The position numbers and the translations under genes were made by a program. Shown here one piece after another: positions 35,301 to 48,820 of a DNA stretch of 64,000 nt. Under the pieces are notes generated by a model. That model ran no database searches. It was not told where the DNA came from and saw only the letters and a list, made by a program, of their open reading frames with translations. The DNA comes from Carallia brachiata (Eukaryota > Streptophyta > Magnoliopsida > Malpighiales > Rhizophoraceae), in NCBI GenBank assembly GCA_021464245.1, contig JADCRB010000036.1, positions 5,442,372-5,506,371 of the forward strand, written 5' to 3'. The first letter of the stretch is position 1. Each line of letters opens with the position of its first letter.

Positions 35301-37110
35301 TTATGTTGCTGCTTAGGAAACAAGAGTCATAGCCTTTACGACACAAACCCTGGTTTCCTGCCATCTATATTGCTGATAACTGCCTGCAAAGCTTATTGTC
35401 TGGAAGATATCCAGTGAAATTGTTGTAGGAGATGTTCAAAGAAACAAGGTTTACTAACCCTGCCAGTGCCATTAGGTCTCCTCCCAGCTCATTAGGTAAA
35501 ATACCAAGAGTGGACAACTTGTTCAATAGAGAAATATGTGGTGGAATTTTGCCAGATAGTGAACTCCAACTCAAATTCAAAGCTATGTCAAGAGCTTCTA
35601 TATCAAACAATTCTGCTGGGGTTGAGCCAGAGAATGCATTGCTGCTAAGATCAAGAAATTGAAGGCTTGAATAATAACTAAAAGAGGATGGAATTGTGCC
35701 AAAGAGATAGTAACTACTGAGGATGAGTCTATTCAGCAAAATAAGGTTACCAAAGCTTCATAGAATGTCACTTGCAAATTGATTCACAAACAAATCCAAC
35801 ACCTGAAGCTTTATGAGAGAAGATAAAGAATCAGGCAAAGTGCCCCCAAGGGTGTTGTTGCTTAGGTTCAACATCTGAAGGTCCTTGCAATTGCCAATTT
35901 CATCTGGAAATGACCTACCAATATGAGTTTCGGATAGGTTTAGGAAATCTAGCATGTTGAGGAACCCTATTTCTCTTGGAATCTCTCCACTGATTTTGTT
36001 ATTTACAAGCCGAAGCCGAGTAAGAGAGCTGCAGTTACCAATCTCCCCTGGAATTGAACCCAAAATAAAATTAGCAATTAAAAGAAGCTTTGTTAAGTTC
36101 TGAAGCTGAAATAGGCTAGGTGGTATGCTGCCAGTGAGAACATTATGCGACAAATCTAGAGCTTCAAGGCTTCTATAACCAAACAAAGCAGTCGGGATGC
36201 TTCCTTCAAGTTTGTTCTACCAGGCAAAGAAGACTGTTAGCTCTGTCAACATTCCAAGCTCTGATGGAATTGAACATGATATCTGATTAGTATCAACCTG
36301 CAACTGTAATAGTTTCATGGCATTCGAAAGGACTGGCAGGATTGAACTGAATAAATTATTATTACTGACCATAAGCTCTTTAAGATTTGAAAGGTTTCCA
36401 AAAGACTAAGGTATAGCTCCTGAAAATAAATTTATAGAGAGATCAATAGTCTTCAAGTTTTTGCAGTTGCCAATTGCCTCAGGAATACTCCCATCAAAAT
36501 TGTTTTGCCAGAGTAACATCTTCTCCAACTTCATAAGCTTACCCAGCTGCGGTGGTAGTGATCCTGATAGATCATTCTCGTACATAAATAGGTAGACTAG
36601 CTCTGAGCAGTTGCCTGTATCTAGTGGAATCTCACCAAAAAGCATCGTAGTATATACAGACAGTGTCTAAAGCTTGGTCAATTTGCCTAACGAAGTTGGT
36701 ATGGAACCAGATATCTTGATGTCCGCTAGACCCAATACCTTCAAATTCTTGCATTCTCCAAGTTCATCTGGAATCTTTTCATCTATGTTTTTGTTCCCTC
36801 CCAAACGTATAACCTCCAAATTTACAAGTCTACCTAATTCAACCGGAAGATTCCTGCTTAAGTAGTTATCAAATATAAGAATATTTCTGAGATTGGTGTA
36901 CCCTCCAAGCTCTGCTAGAATCTCTCCAATGAGCTGATGAGAGTTCAAAATCAGGTCTTAGAGATTTTGGAGTTTCCCAATGCTGGAAGGAATATTATCT
37001 ACAAGGTTGTTTGAACTAACATCAATTACTGTTAGTTGTGTACACTCCCCAGTATCAGTTGGGATGGTTCTTGCGAGATTTGCATATAACTTAACAGTCC
37101 AAAACTGCTC
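35301..37110 (-). pseudogene. LRR receptor kinase pseudogene, ectodomain part (5'-truncated)
   Basis: Continuation of the pseudogene at 29761-31177, separated by the retrotransposon. On the minus strand, from 37110 down, a series of leucine-rich repeats is readable: TIPTDTGECTQLTVIDVSSN, LAELGGYTNLRNILIFDN, ELGECKNLKVLGLADIKISG, PLDTGNCSELVYLFMYENDL, IPREIGFLNMLDFLNLSETH, LSNNTLGGTLPDSLSSL, then the juxtamembrane NQGLCRKGYDSCFLSSN. Frames are interrupted by stops and shifts (open blocks 36667-36948, 36406-36645, 35758-36186, 35365-35739). No signal peptide or first LRRs are found upstream, so the 5' end is missing. The order and wording fit the RGI/RCH subgroup of LRR-XI kinases. Confidence 0.85.
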
Positions 37111-37562
37111 CTAATTATCATTTATAAATAAAAGTTTCTAATTTGAGTCACTTTATTTTATATGTATGACGTAAAAAAAAGCCATTCTTCTTTAATTCTA
37201 GATTTTTTTTTCTTTTTACATCTAAGAAAAAAAAAGAGAGATCAATTGCCATCAAAAAAACTGCCCCAGCTTCGGAAATAGATGGTGTAATAAAACCTTG
37301 CCATCACGGATACCCATCTTCAATTCTGGACTGTTAAGCCAGCCCAAACCACTTTTCAAAGGGAGGTAAGGCCTTTGCCCAACTGATCTCCGGTGGGCCA
37401 CCTTCCACCAAGTTGTGGGATGCTGTGACGACCACGGAGACGAGACAATCCTTATTGATTCTCTTCGGCCTGGGAGACACAGCACCGCCACACGGTCCAC
37501 ACCCACATCCTTTTGCTCCTCTATCATTGCTCTCCTCAATTGCCATCATACTAGTCATTATT

Positions 37563-38788
37563 ATGTATTCAATGGTTTCAACATCTTTTGCTCACAGCCT
37601 ATGCTCCGTTTCGCCCCACTCCTACCCATCTCCAAGTCTTTGCAGAAACCGAACCTCAACTCTAATCAAACCTCAGTTCCTTTCCTCCAATCCTTTTCCA
37701 AAGCTGCCCGTCTTGCAGGTTAAGCAGCACACAGCCCGGAATTCCCGACCCGCTCCCGTCGTTTTTGCCGCACAGTCCAATCTTTTCAGAGGTTCGCTTT
37801 CACTATGTTCCTTTTATTCTACTTTTTGTTTTTCCAATTTTTTTTCTCATTGGAAATTTGGCAAATGTTGAGAAATTTTGCCTGTGGGCATCAAGTGGGT
37901 GTTTCAGATTGAATAATGTTATTGGGATTTTATTTGTGCCCTGAAAAGCACAGGATTTTGGTTTCATTCTTATAGTCTTACTCATTTGGGCAAAGTTAAA
38001 AATGATTTGAGTCTTTGTTTTAATTATTATTTGTTTCTGATTGGCATTCCAATTTCCATCAAAAAGTTATTCAGACAGTGTGGAAGGTTGGGAATGATGT
38101 CATCGAGGCAGGAGCCAATGTTGTGCCTGTAAGTTCGGATTTTGCTCTTAATTTCGCCAGCCCATTAACAGCATTGTTGCAACTTTAACTACATGGTGTT
38201 TCCTAGTTCCAAATTTTCCCTTTTCCAGGCACTTTGCGATTGGAAGTTGTAGCCTAATGCCAATGTTTTGTTTTTGTTTCTTATGAGTTAGGAGTCTGTT
38301 CCAAGACCAATTGCGAGAATTTCGGTGACCGTTGTTGCCTTGACCGTCTCACTCTTCATACTCAAGTCATTCCTGTCAACAGCCTTCTTCATGCTGGTAT
38401 GTGTGTTCGAGTTAATCCGTATTGTTAATTAATAGTTGCTCTTGTATTTGCAATTGAGATTAATTAACATTGGTATCAGAGCAGCTAATTGCGCTCTAAC
38501 ATGTGTACACGCACCGAGACATGCACATGTGGCTCTTGTATTTTGTAGTTGATAATAGAGATGTCTGATGAGCGATGCATTTTGCTTGAATTTTTCTTTG
38601 GCTGCTGGAGGGTAAATGACACTGAACAATGTGTTGAACAGGCTACAATGGGACTTGTATATTTCCTATTCATTGCCTTTAATGAAGATCGGGGACCAAG
38701 AGGAGGTGGAGGCACCAATTCTTCGTCAACCAATTCTTCTGACGACCCCGTGGAAGAAGCAAGACGGATAATGGAAAAGTACAAGTGA
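37563..38788 (+). CDS. Small predicted chloroplast membrane protein of unknown function
   Basis: Four exons (37563-37791, 38079-38128, 38292-38396, 38642-38788) join in consistent phases to give 176 residues. About 70 N-terminal residues are Ser/Pro/Arg-rich with almost no acidic residues, and end near APVVFAAQS, as in a chloroplast transit peptide. The next segment (VWKVGNDVIEAGANVVPESV) is followed by two close hydrophobic spans (ISVTVVALTVSLFILKSFL and FFMLATMGLVYFLFIAF), then an acidic/Ser-rich tail ending EEARRIMEKYK. The ATG was chosen as the start of the Ser-rich leader; Met-566-type alternatives (37572) change only three residues. The conserved exon junctions argue that it is a real gene. 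I do not recognise the family. Confidence 0.75.
38422..38540 (+). mobile_element. Possible miniature LTR retroelement (TRIM/SMART-like) remnant in an intron
   Basis: A 48-bp segment (38422-38469) begins TGTTAATTAA and ends TTAATTAACA, like a short LTR. It is followed after one base by TGGTATCAGAGC (38471-38482), a perfect initiator-tRNA primer site. Further on, GGCTCTTGTATTTTGTAGTTGAT resembles the LTR interior GCTCTTGTATTTGCAATTGA, possibly the decayed second LTR. No clear target duplication is seen. It sits in the last intron of the plastid protein gene. Confidence 0.4.
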
Positions 38789-41700
38789 CTACAGCAAGAG
38801 GTAATCATCCAAGTTTTATGCATTCCCAACTAGAGGTGGGTATGCATTGGGTATAGCCAGGGAAGTAAAAGGTTTCTGTAAATGCAACATATACAGTTAT
38901 CCATACACATTATGTCTTTTTTCTTCGATTATTTATCATATTCAGATACCCTATCTAAGCTTCAATATATGTTGAAAAGCAAATTACATGGTTGGCAATG
39001 GTACGAATCCTTGAGTATTTGCTCTATGAAGTAGGTGTCCACCACTGAACTATTGGCCAAAAAGAATTGCGGGAATTGGCATGCAGCTCTTTTGGCACCT
39101 TTTGTTCTTGTGTTTGTACACAAACCTAAAATTAGCATGCGACTTACTGCATAATTCGTTTTTAGTCTCTGAATGGGGTCTGGGTTCTCTCCTCGAGCAC
39201 TCATGACCTGTGTGGGGATATATCCCAAAGATCATCTTGGGGGAGCTACATATGCTCAAGCAAGCCATATGCGTACCTTCTTTGGATATCTTGGTCCTCC
39301 AGATAACATTAGTCAAAGGGCAACAAGGACTTGAGCTCAATAAATTGGAATCTATAACTCAGCTTCAGAGTTCCAACAGATATGCTGACCACGTTTCTGT
39401 ATATTTCCACTTTTATTCTGCCTCAATGTGTATGCGAGTTCTATCAGTTTTCTGTTATGCTGCTAGTTATGGAACTGGTTCAACTATATGTTTCAACTCG
39501 ATTTTCAACATTTATGTGTGCACCAAGTGCTTCATCATATTTTTACTTAGGACAAAACAAGGGAGTGTCCCGTGCAATTCTTACTTATTTCCCTTTGTTT
39601 CTGGCTGTCTTTTGCGTACCTAAGTGACTGAGTTCACATTATATTCAATTTGTATTGAGCCATCTTTGCAATTGCTAATGGTAACACGGTCTCGTCGTTA
39701 AAATGTTGTCCTTCCAAATTCTCCGCAGCATGTTAGCGGTTTATTGTGTTATTTCTCTTTACCTAAGCTTGACTTTGTTTAATGAAGCACAAAATTTCTC
39801 TTCAGTATTCCTCTCCAAGCTTCGTCTTATGCAATGTGTGTGTGTGTGTGTGCGTGTTTTCTGAAACAACTGTACATTGTGCTTCACCATACTCAAATGT
39901 GGCTTTTATATAAGCTTCATTGTTCATGTGAAACCAGACATTTTTTTTTTTTTTTGGTCAACATGTGAAACCAAACTTGTGATCAGTCTGCGTCTCAATT
40001 GTGGAGGGTTAAGTCCTTGGCTTGGTTAGCTTCGTTCACAATTTGCCTTCTCTTTGTTGGGTATTTGGGTTCGCTTGCCTACCTGTCTACTTGAGTGTAC
40101 CGGCCCGTTAGGTGGGTTCATAAAGCTGCGGCAATTGTTCTGTCTTTGTTTTCCCTTTATTTGGGGCCTTCCTTTTTGTTGAATTAGTCTTTTCTTGTCG
40201 TTGGGAGGCTGAAGTAGTTTGGAACCGATTCTATTGATGGTCTTCTCGGGGTAATCTAACCAGTTCATGATTTATTAATTTTTTTTATCGGTAAAGAGAT
40301 GATAATTCATTATTAGAAAGAAAACAAGTGAGAGAGAGGATTATGGTTCAAATTTTAGACCATTTAATTAAAAATACGCACCTTTAATCGCCCTAATTAA
40401 AGTTGATTCTCAAACATTTTTTTCTTGCTCGGCAGGAGTGGTCAGGTCACATAAGGAGAGGGGTAAGATGAGCAGAGGTGGGGTTCGAGCACACTCCAAG
40501 TGCTCACTTTTCTAAAATCTTTACTGGACGTTGTGTAATGCTTTTCTAAATGCTATGCTGGAATTAAACTATGTGATAAAATTTATTATGGATGCGATCC
40601 AATTTGATTTTCATAGTGAAGTGAATAGCTATACGCTTTCACCATATGACTTGATGACTCATTCCATAACCGGCACAACTAAATGCTTGTCATCGTCAAC
40701 CGAATCTTTTTTCCAAAGTAAGGATGTGATTTTTTTGTTTGCGATATACTCATAAAAACAAAAAAAGAATGAAAAAATTTTTATAACAACATTTAATGGT
40801 GTAGACTATTATATTATAAAACGTATATTAAAATTAAAAAAATAGATAAATTATTAAATTTTTTTAATAGATTACATGCTTTCCTCATCATGTACTGTTT
40901 CTTGCATGTCTGCGGTCAAATTTTATTTTGTTTTCTTTCTTTTAAGGGCACTGCTGCTACAGTATTAAAGAATTTTATTAGAAAATTTTTCTGAAAGTAA
41001 TGACGCCTTATTTTTTTTCAACTTAAAAATAATTTTTTGTATTTTTATTTTTTAATATAAAAATATAACAACAATTATAAAAATTTAAGATATTATATTT
41101 CCGATAAAATTTTTAAATAAATTTTTTTTAATACTATAATATTTTCTTCTTCTAATACTCATAAATTCTCGAAGATGGAAATACAGATCGCGACTGTGAC
41201 TACTGGAGGACAGCCAGACTGGCAGAGGAAGTACCTTTTTCTATTTTAGTATATTTAGGGGGTGTGAGTTAAATAAAATCAAAATAATACGGACTACTAT
41301 TAAATGATTAAATTTAAATAAATAAAATAAAAAATAAATTTTTAAATATTATATAATAAATTGTACATTTATTATTAACTTCAACTTACTATATACGTAA
41401 TGATATAATTTTCTTTCGCGCAAGAACGAAAACACGACAATTGGGGAGTTGCGTGTCGTGGTTAATGGCAAAAACGACCAATCAAGATAAAAAAAAGGCA
41501 CAAGAAGACAACATCTGTTTTGTCGAAACAGATCGATGCAACACACAAAACGACGCAAAAGTCAGTCAATTGGCCTACTAGTAGCATTCATGGAACTGTG
41601 ACCACCACGAATTGCCTATTCCGTTCCTCCTTGTAGTGAATTAACGATGCGAGATATATACTATTTAGCCTGATTAGATTAGATAGCTAAGCCTTGCGTT

Positions 41701-44697
41701 ACATGAATGAAATCCTTATTCCCAGTTCCAAATTCATGGCAGAAAACAAATAACCGATTGACCTTCAATTCGTCAACTGGAGGAGGGAAAAAAAAAAAGA
41801 GTGTAGAACAAAAATGTATGGAGAAACAAAGTAAACTTGTAATCTTTTTCTCTGGCTTGATGTTGCCAGGTTCATCACCCACCGTTAACCAGAGACTAAT
41901 AATGCTATGTTCCCACCATGCCTAACAAAATTCTTATGTAAAAAAGAACAACCCAGTTGGCATCAGAAGCCTCAGAGAAAAAGTAGACACTTATCGCTTT
42001 TGAATGGTCTTGATTTTGAATTGTTTTTTTATTTCTCTTATTAGGGCTTTTTTCAAAAGCGAAAAATTAGTCAAATGCATAGCACAATGAAGGCGATGCC
42101 ACAACCACTTGTGTTTTTTTTTTCAGAAGGACCTCATCATGCATCTTACTATTACTTGGGATTTTTTTCGACCTGCTTGATGCTTGAAATAAAGGCACAA
42201 CACAAAGCAACGACGATTCATTAAACGCTTATTATACAAAAGCGAGTGACGCAAAATCATTGTTGGCTTGAGGAAAACCATTGATTGCATTGGATTGGCG
42301 TGAGTTTAAACAGTAAAATGCCCACAAGAGACGATAGCCGTACCCAAAGTATGCATCATTTTATGATGATTTGCTTCGACAACCTACACAACATTCCCTG
42401 ATTCTGTTTTTTTCAACAAAAAATTTACGAATAAGAAGGATGTGCTTATTTCAGGGTCAAAAAATAACTACAAAAATTTATATTACAATTTATATGTCAC
42501 ATATATACAAGATATTCTGATAACAACAAGTAAAATTGAAACTCAAAATGAACCGCGTAAAAAAATTAAATTGTTCTTTTTTTGATCTGATCAAAAATTA
42601 AACTATTAAGTGCTGCACTCACCTCATGTGGGCCACATTTCCCTATTTCTTAGCAAGAAGTCTTTTCCCCAAAAAGAAACCTGAAAGAAAGCCTATTATT
42701 TTGTAGGTGTTGTGGGCTTCTTGTCCGTTGGTTGAATTCGAGGGCCCATTAAAAAGAGCTAAATCCCAATTATGTGCGAAAACTTACAAGTGTTTTGGTT
42801 TGATTCTCCAAGTGCTTCACTGAATTAATGAGGTAGTGTGTAAATTGGCACAAAAGGAATGAAAGAGAAAACCTTGACCAGAAGGGAAAAAAAAAAAGCC
42901 TCCCAAAATTCAAAAATCCCCCCCTCCCAAAAAAACAAAAAAAAAAAAAATTCCCACCTTTGAGACGTGCTATGCCTTGCTTGGCTGGATACCGTTAACC
43001 TCCCGTGGATGTATAACCCCATCATTAGCTTTAAACTTTTGTTTCTTTAATACAAGTTTCTAAGGATCTAGACTGAGTTTTTTAAATCTCCACACTCTTT
43101 CCCAACTCACAAAACTTAAAATAAAGAAATAATAACACTAATAAAATCTTGAATCTCCTGTTTTTTTTCACAACACTTTTTCTCTCTCCAAATATAGCGC
43201 GAAAAGGAAAGGTAGGATTAGGTTGTTCATTGCTGTGACCCTACCCACGCATTACATTGAAGGAAGAAAAAAGGAGCGATTTGAGAGAGAATCTGGCGAA
43301 TATAATCTTTTTCTGCGTGAGACCCACTGAAGAAATATCCAGTAATAATGGTTCAGTCCACATGGACGAGGCTTTCCGAAATTCGACACATTATTTCACT
43401 AAAAATATTTAGAAAACCGAAAAAAGACTCCCTGGCCCCACAATTTTTCACGTCTGTGTTTGTGGACAGAGACTGGCCTTTTGCGTTTATTTCCTCATCC
43501 GTTTGCTCTTGGCGTAGCTCGACTAGGTGGAGAGCGTGCATGTAAAATTTATTTTAATAATATTTTATAATTTATTTATTTTTAAAAAAAATATATAATA
43601 ATATTTAAATAATTATAAGATAATATAATATAATATAAATTATTAAATAATTAAAATTAAAAATATAAATAAATTATTAAATATTATTAATAAAATATAT
43701 TATTTTTATATATTAAAATTAAATTATATAATAAAATTTTAAAATTTTAAATTTAATATATCTTTTATAATAAATTAATTTATATCATTATATTTCAAAC
43801 TTACATTCTATTGTCATTCAATATTTTTTTTAATATTTTATACTTAGATTAATTGATTTTGACGTCTCTCTTACGTATTACTATCTGTGTCATGTAAGAT
43901 TTCCCATTGGCTTCTTGAAAACCCCTAAACAGGTTTTCTGGCCCCACCTATTGGTTAGACAGCAGAGACTAGACTAAGGGAGAACCCATGTAAGGTTGAG
44001 ATCTAAATTCCTCAAAGAATATCTACACGTGTAAGGTCGTGATTAAAGGAGCACCCAAAGATCAAAATGGACTTGCCCTTGAACTTCGCTTTGAGTAGAC
44101 CAGACTTGGTGGCGTGCTGCGCAACAAAAACTCTTCTCTATGTACAAAAAAACCCAGAGTGAAAAATCAAAAATCTCGTTTTTTTTTTAGATTAAAAAAA
44201 AAACCAATAAAAAGTGTGCAAACCAAAGCAAAAGCTAAAAATTGGAAGTTGGAAAACCCGCAAAAACAATTTTAAAGGAGAGCGTGCAGAAATGAATATC
44301 AAGAAACCCAAAAAGAAAAAGGCATTATTTTTCCTGCTCCTCATGTCCACCATTTTTCTGATGTTTGTTGCTCGGACAAACAAAAAAAAAAAAAAAAAAA
44401 AAAAGAAGATTAGTTGTTAAAAAACCATTATTCTGATGTTACCACTTGTAGGATCATCCTGAGAACGACGTCTGTACGAACAGAAAATTAGATCGGACGG
44501 TGAGTAGTAGAAGGATCATTGAGTCGAATAATAGCCGTTGAGTTACTGGACAAAGAGCTCACTCATAGTCAACACTGTGTCAGCTTTTCCCAAAAAAAAG
44601 AACCCACTGCGGAGCTTCACAAAAGCCATACAAGCCATCACCTTTCTCTCCTCTCTCTCTCTCTCGCTCTCTCTCTCTCTGTACCTTTGCTCCATTC
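38789..44697. other. Spacer between the plastid protein gene and TMKL1
   Basis: No gene recognised in 5.9 kb. Includes a GT microsatellite (39837-39853), a strongly AT-rich block at 43545-43830, A runs near 44380-44404 and a CT-rich tract just before TMKL1. Short open frames (for example 39210-39623) lack conserved motifs. Confidence 0.45.
44645..44680. repeat. CT-rich microsatellite in the TMKL1 5' leader
   Basis: An interrupted CT repeat lies 18-50 bp upstream of the TMKL1 ATG. Similar CT/GA tracts precede the glycine-rich, ABI3, pectate lyase and thiolase genes. Confidence 0.7.
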
Positions 44698-47360
44698 ATG
44701 GCGGTCTCGAAACTTTATTCTCTCTGCATTTTTTACACCTTTATCGCCATAACCTTCTCTGCGGCACTCGCCGAGTCTGTGTCAACTTCTTCTTCTTCAA
44801 CAGACGTGGAGCTTTTAGTGGGAAAGATCAAAGCTTCCTTGCAAGGTAACAGCGAAAATCTCTTACTAACTTCGTGGAACTCCTCAGTGCCACTTTGCCA
44901 ATGGAGAGGCCTCAAATGGGTCTTCTCGAACGGCTCTGCACTCTTTTGCAGTGATGCACAGCAATTGACTAATCTTTCACTTTTCAAAGACCCATCTTTG
45001 CACCTTCTCTCTCTCCAACTTCCATCTGCTAATCTCTCTGGTTCACTCCCCAGGGAGCTTGGTGAGTTCTCTATGCTTGAAAGTTTGTATCTTGACATCA
45101 ACTCACTGAGTGGAACGATCCCTCTTGAGCTTGGTTACAGCAGTTCACTTTCTGATATTGACTTGGGAGACAATACTTTTAGTGGGGTCTTAGCTCCATC
45201 AATTTGGAATTTGTGTGATAGATTGGTTTCACTTCGTCTTCACGGGAATTCGCTGTCTGGGTCTCTCCCTGATCCTGCATTGCCCAACTCTACGTGCAAA
45301 AATTTGCAGCTACTTGATTTGGGTAGCAACAATTTCTCTGGGAATTTCCCAGAATTTGTGACTCGATTGCAAGGGCTGAAACAGCTTGATCTTTCCAATA
45401 ATATGTTTTCGGGCTCGATTCCTCAGAATTTAGCTCGATTAAATCTTGAAACTTTGAATATTTCGCATAATAATTTTAGCGGGGTGTTGCCTGTGTTTGG
45501 TGAATCGAAGTTTGGTGTGGAGGCTTTTGAAGGGAACAACCCTAGTCTTTGTGGTGCACCTTTAAGGAGTTGTAACGGAAGTTCCGGATTGAGCTCTGGT
45601 GCAATCGCTGGGATTGTGATTGGATTAATGACCGGAGTGGTGGTTTTGGCCTCATTGTTAATTGGTTATGTGCAAAATAGGAAGAGGAAGAATAGAGATG
45701 ATGATAGTGAAGATGAAATAGAGGAAGGAGAAGATGAGGAAAATGGTAGTAATGGTGGTAATTGTGGGGAAGGAAAGCTAATTTTGTTTCAAGGCGGCGA
45801 GCATTTGACGTTAGAGGATGTGTTGAACGCAACAGGACAAGTTATGGAAAAGACTAATTATGGGACAGTTTATAAGGCAAAGCTGGCGGATGGAGGTACA
45901 ATTGCTCTAAGGTTGTTGAGGGAAGGTAGTTGCAAGGATAGGAGTTCATGTTTACCGGTGATAAAGCAACTGGGGAAGATTCGGCATGAAAATTTGATTC
46001 CTTTGAGAGCTTTTTACCAGGGCAAGAGAGGCGAGAAGCTTCTTATATATGACTATCTTCCAAATAAGTCCCTCTATGATCTTTTACACGGTATGCATAA
46101 CTCTTCTCTTTTTTAACAGTTTATATATATGTATGTCGTATCTTCCGTTTTGTTATTCTTGATTGAATAGCCAGGGCATTTCGTCGAATCTCGTGATTTT
46201 AAGACTTATTCTTGGTGATTCTTCAAGGATTTTCCAAATTAATCACATTGATTCGTTTAGCACTCTTGGTTTGGAAACCAAAATTCATGCTATGCCAAAT
46301 TGTTTACTTCAAGCTGCCTATAGCTTGTAGAATCTCTTTACAAAGACAGAAGTACAGATTTACTCACCTGACTACCCGAGCAAAGTTGCAGTACTTCTCT
46401 AGTGGGCTTCGTTGCCTTGACTTTTGAACTGTAGAGTTCCACAACCAACACCTTGGCAGAGATATAAAAATTTTCTGAATCAATAAATTAGAAACGGTCT
46501 TTTAATTTTCGCATAGGATCAAGCAATATTCCTTTGTTATAACCCGTCCAAACTTATTCATATATATTAATAGGTTGAGCAATAGTCGTCAAAATTCTGT
46601 GTTTTCGCTTTGCTCTTCTATAAATGCACATTCAAACTCAATATGCTGTCACTTATATTTTGTTTTTGCAGAAACTAAAGGAGGAAAACCAGCACTGACC
46701 TGGGCTAGGCGGCACAAGATTGCACTTGGTATAGCCAGGGGCCTAGCATACCTTCATGCTGGTCTTGAGACACCAATTACCCATGGAAACGTGAGATCCA
46801 AAAATGTACTGGTGGATGAATTTTTTGTTGCCAGGCTTACTGAGTTTGGACTGGACAAGCTAATGGTCCCAGCTGTCGCTGATGAAATAGTTTCACTTGC
46901 AAAAGTTGATGGTTACAAGGCACCAGAACTCCAGAAGATGAAGAAATGCAATGCCAGGACAGATGTCTTTGCATTTGGTATACTTTTGCTGGAGATCTTG
47001 ATAGGCAAGAAGCCCGGGAAAAATGGGAGAAGTGGCGATTTTGTAGACTTGCCATCAATGGTGAAAGTGGCAGTCTTGGAGGAAACCACAATGGAGGTTT
47101 TCGACGTGGAGCTATTGAAGGGGATAAGGAGTCCAATGGAAGAAGGATTAGTTCAGGCATTGAAGCTTGCGATGGGATGCTGTGCTCCGGTGGCTTCAGT
47201 TCGACCCACCATCGACGAAGTTGTTAAGCAGTTGGAGGAAATAGACCAAGAAACAGGTCTGCTCTGTACAGTCCAACGGAAACAAGGAGTGAAATTGGCA
47301 CTCCATTCTAGGCCTTATTTTCCATCAACATGGTTTAGGCTCCTTGCATTGCACGTCTAA
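44698..47360 (+). CDS. TMKL1: TMKL1-type LRR receptor-like pseudokinase
   Basis: Exons 44698-46090 and 46672-47360 (phase 1) give 693 residues. Signal peptide 1-25, N-terminal LRR cap with the PLCQWRGL motif, about six leucine-rich repeats (for example LESLYLDINSLSGTIPLELG and LKQLDLSNNMFSGSIP), transmembrane helix near residues 300-324 (AIAGIVIGLMTGVVVLASLL), an acidic juxtamembrane stretch, then a kinase-like domain. Key catalytic residues are missing: the ATP-binding lysine is replaced (IALRLL), HRD is HGN (THGNVRSKNVLVD) and DFG is EFG (TEFGLDKL), so it should be catalytically dead and act as a plasma-membrane scaffold or co-receptor. Near the end one A is missing in an A run at 47239-47241. 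The other frame would read RSALYSPTETRSEIGTPF and stop at 47311, the tail I associate with this family, so the annotated 30-residue tail is probably artefactual. Confidence 0.92.
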
Positions 47361-48820
47361 TTCATTTAACTGGTGATAGTAGTTGGCTTGTTGCAAATGT
47401 TTGTTGTGTCTGTGTAAGGGAATCTATCTGTTATAGTCTTTCCGCAAATGATGATGCATACTATAAGAAAAAATATTTGTGTAGTATTGTCTGGAGAGCA
47501 GGTGTTGTTCCTTTTTCGGTGATGACATTAATTTTGTCAAACCCTGCTCAAAACTAGATCATATATAAAGTGATGTTCTGATTTCGCATTTTTATGAATT
47601 GCTTTGGTTCCAATGTTAGAAGTTTGTGTTTTTTTTTTTTCCATTAAGATGCGTTTAATCTTCTTGATTCTGACATCATTCTGTTTAAGTATGATTAGTT
47701 ATACATGTATATATTTTATTTGTCAAACTTTTTTTTAACCTCTCTAATAGCGATGCTAGTCTATTTTTAAAATTAGTCCGGTGAGATAAAAGATTAAGGG
47801 ATTAGAGTTTTTTTTTATCAAGGGATTAGAGTTGGAATTCGAGATTTCAACGAAAGAAATAGGTTTTTTTTGTTTTTTATTTTTTTGTTTACAGTGAGTG
47901 TTATTAGGCATATAAAAAAGAAAAATGATGTTGAATTTTTTATCTCACATTTGAAGAAAATTTTTTTCAATTATTAAAATAAATACTCAACATAAGTCTG
48001 CTGGATCTTTTGTTTGTCAAACTCGTTGGAAAAACAGAATGATGTCATCACGTGTGTTGGACTTGACAGGCTAGGGGTGACAGGCCTACTCTTAATAGAG
48101 GAATTGGATTATTTGGGGACCCTTCGATAGCAATAGGGGCTTTGACATCCGACAATCATGCGAGAAGATCCATCATAATCAAGTCCATGGCCTGCGGTGG
48201 CATGGGTCTGTTTTGTACGTGAAAATTGGATCACAGGTCTTGGTTGTCCCCACCTCCCATGCGAGTAATGTGCTATTTTCGTTAAACCACATCAATTATA
48301 CACCCACTAGGTAAGTTGAGTTAAATGCAATGCATGCCATGTAAATCTGGGAGTGAAATAGCTATAAGCTTATAATAATTTCATTATATGACAACATCAT
48401 AAATTCGTTTGCCAGCTAATTATAGAGAGAGATGACAAAGAAAATACATAATCACTAGCCCAAATGATTAAAGCGAAGAATTCTGGATCTGCACAATCTC
48501 TCACTTGGATTTTGCAGTGCTTTAATCTGGGACTTTCTAATCGTATTGTAAATGTAAACAAGCTACTGGAAAATATGGATTCTACAAGAAGTAGAAACGT
48601 GAAAACAAATCAAAAGGGTGTGAGCAACAATGTAGCAATTGAAGCAGTGCCAGGCCGAACAATGGCTTGCTTCTGCGATGTATATTGTATAAAGGTGTGA
48701 CAGCAATGTGGCACATATGTAATATAATGCACATTTGCCAACAATTTGGCAGGGACAAATAAGGAGAAGAGATCTAAACAGAATGGATGCAAACTCAGAG
48801 GATTTTGATGGGAATAAAAC
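47361..48820. other. Spacer between TMKL1 and the pectate lyase gene
   Basis: Convergent gene ends. No gene is recognised; a T run lies near 47630. The 78-codon open frame 48464-48700 has no known motif. Confidence 0.45.

Noticed and set aside
39210..39623. 137-codon open frame on the plus strand
   Set aside because: No motif, no splice context, and overlapped by another equally plausible frame.
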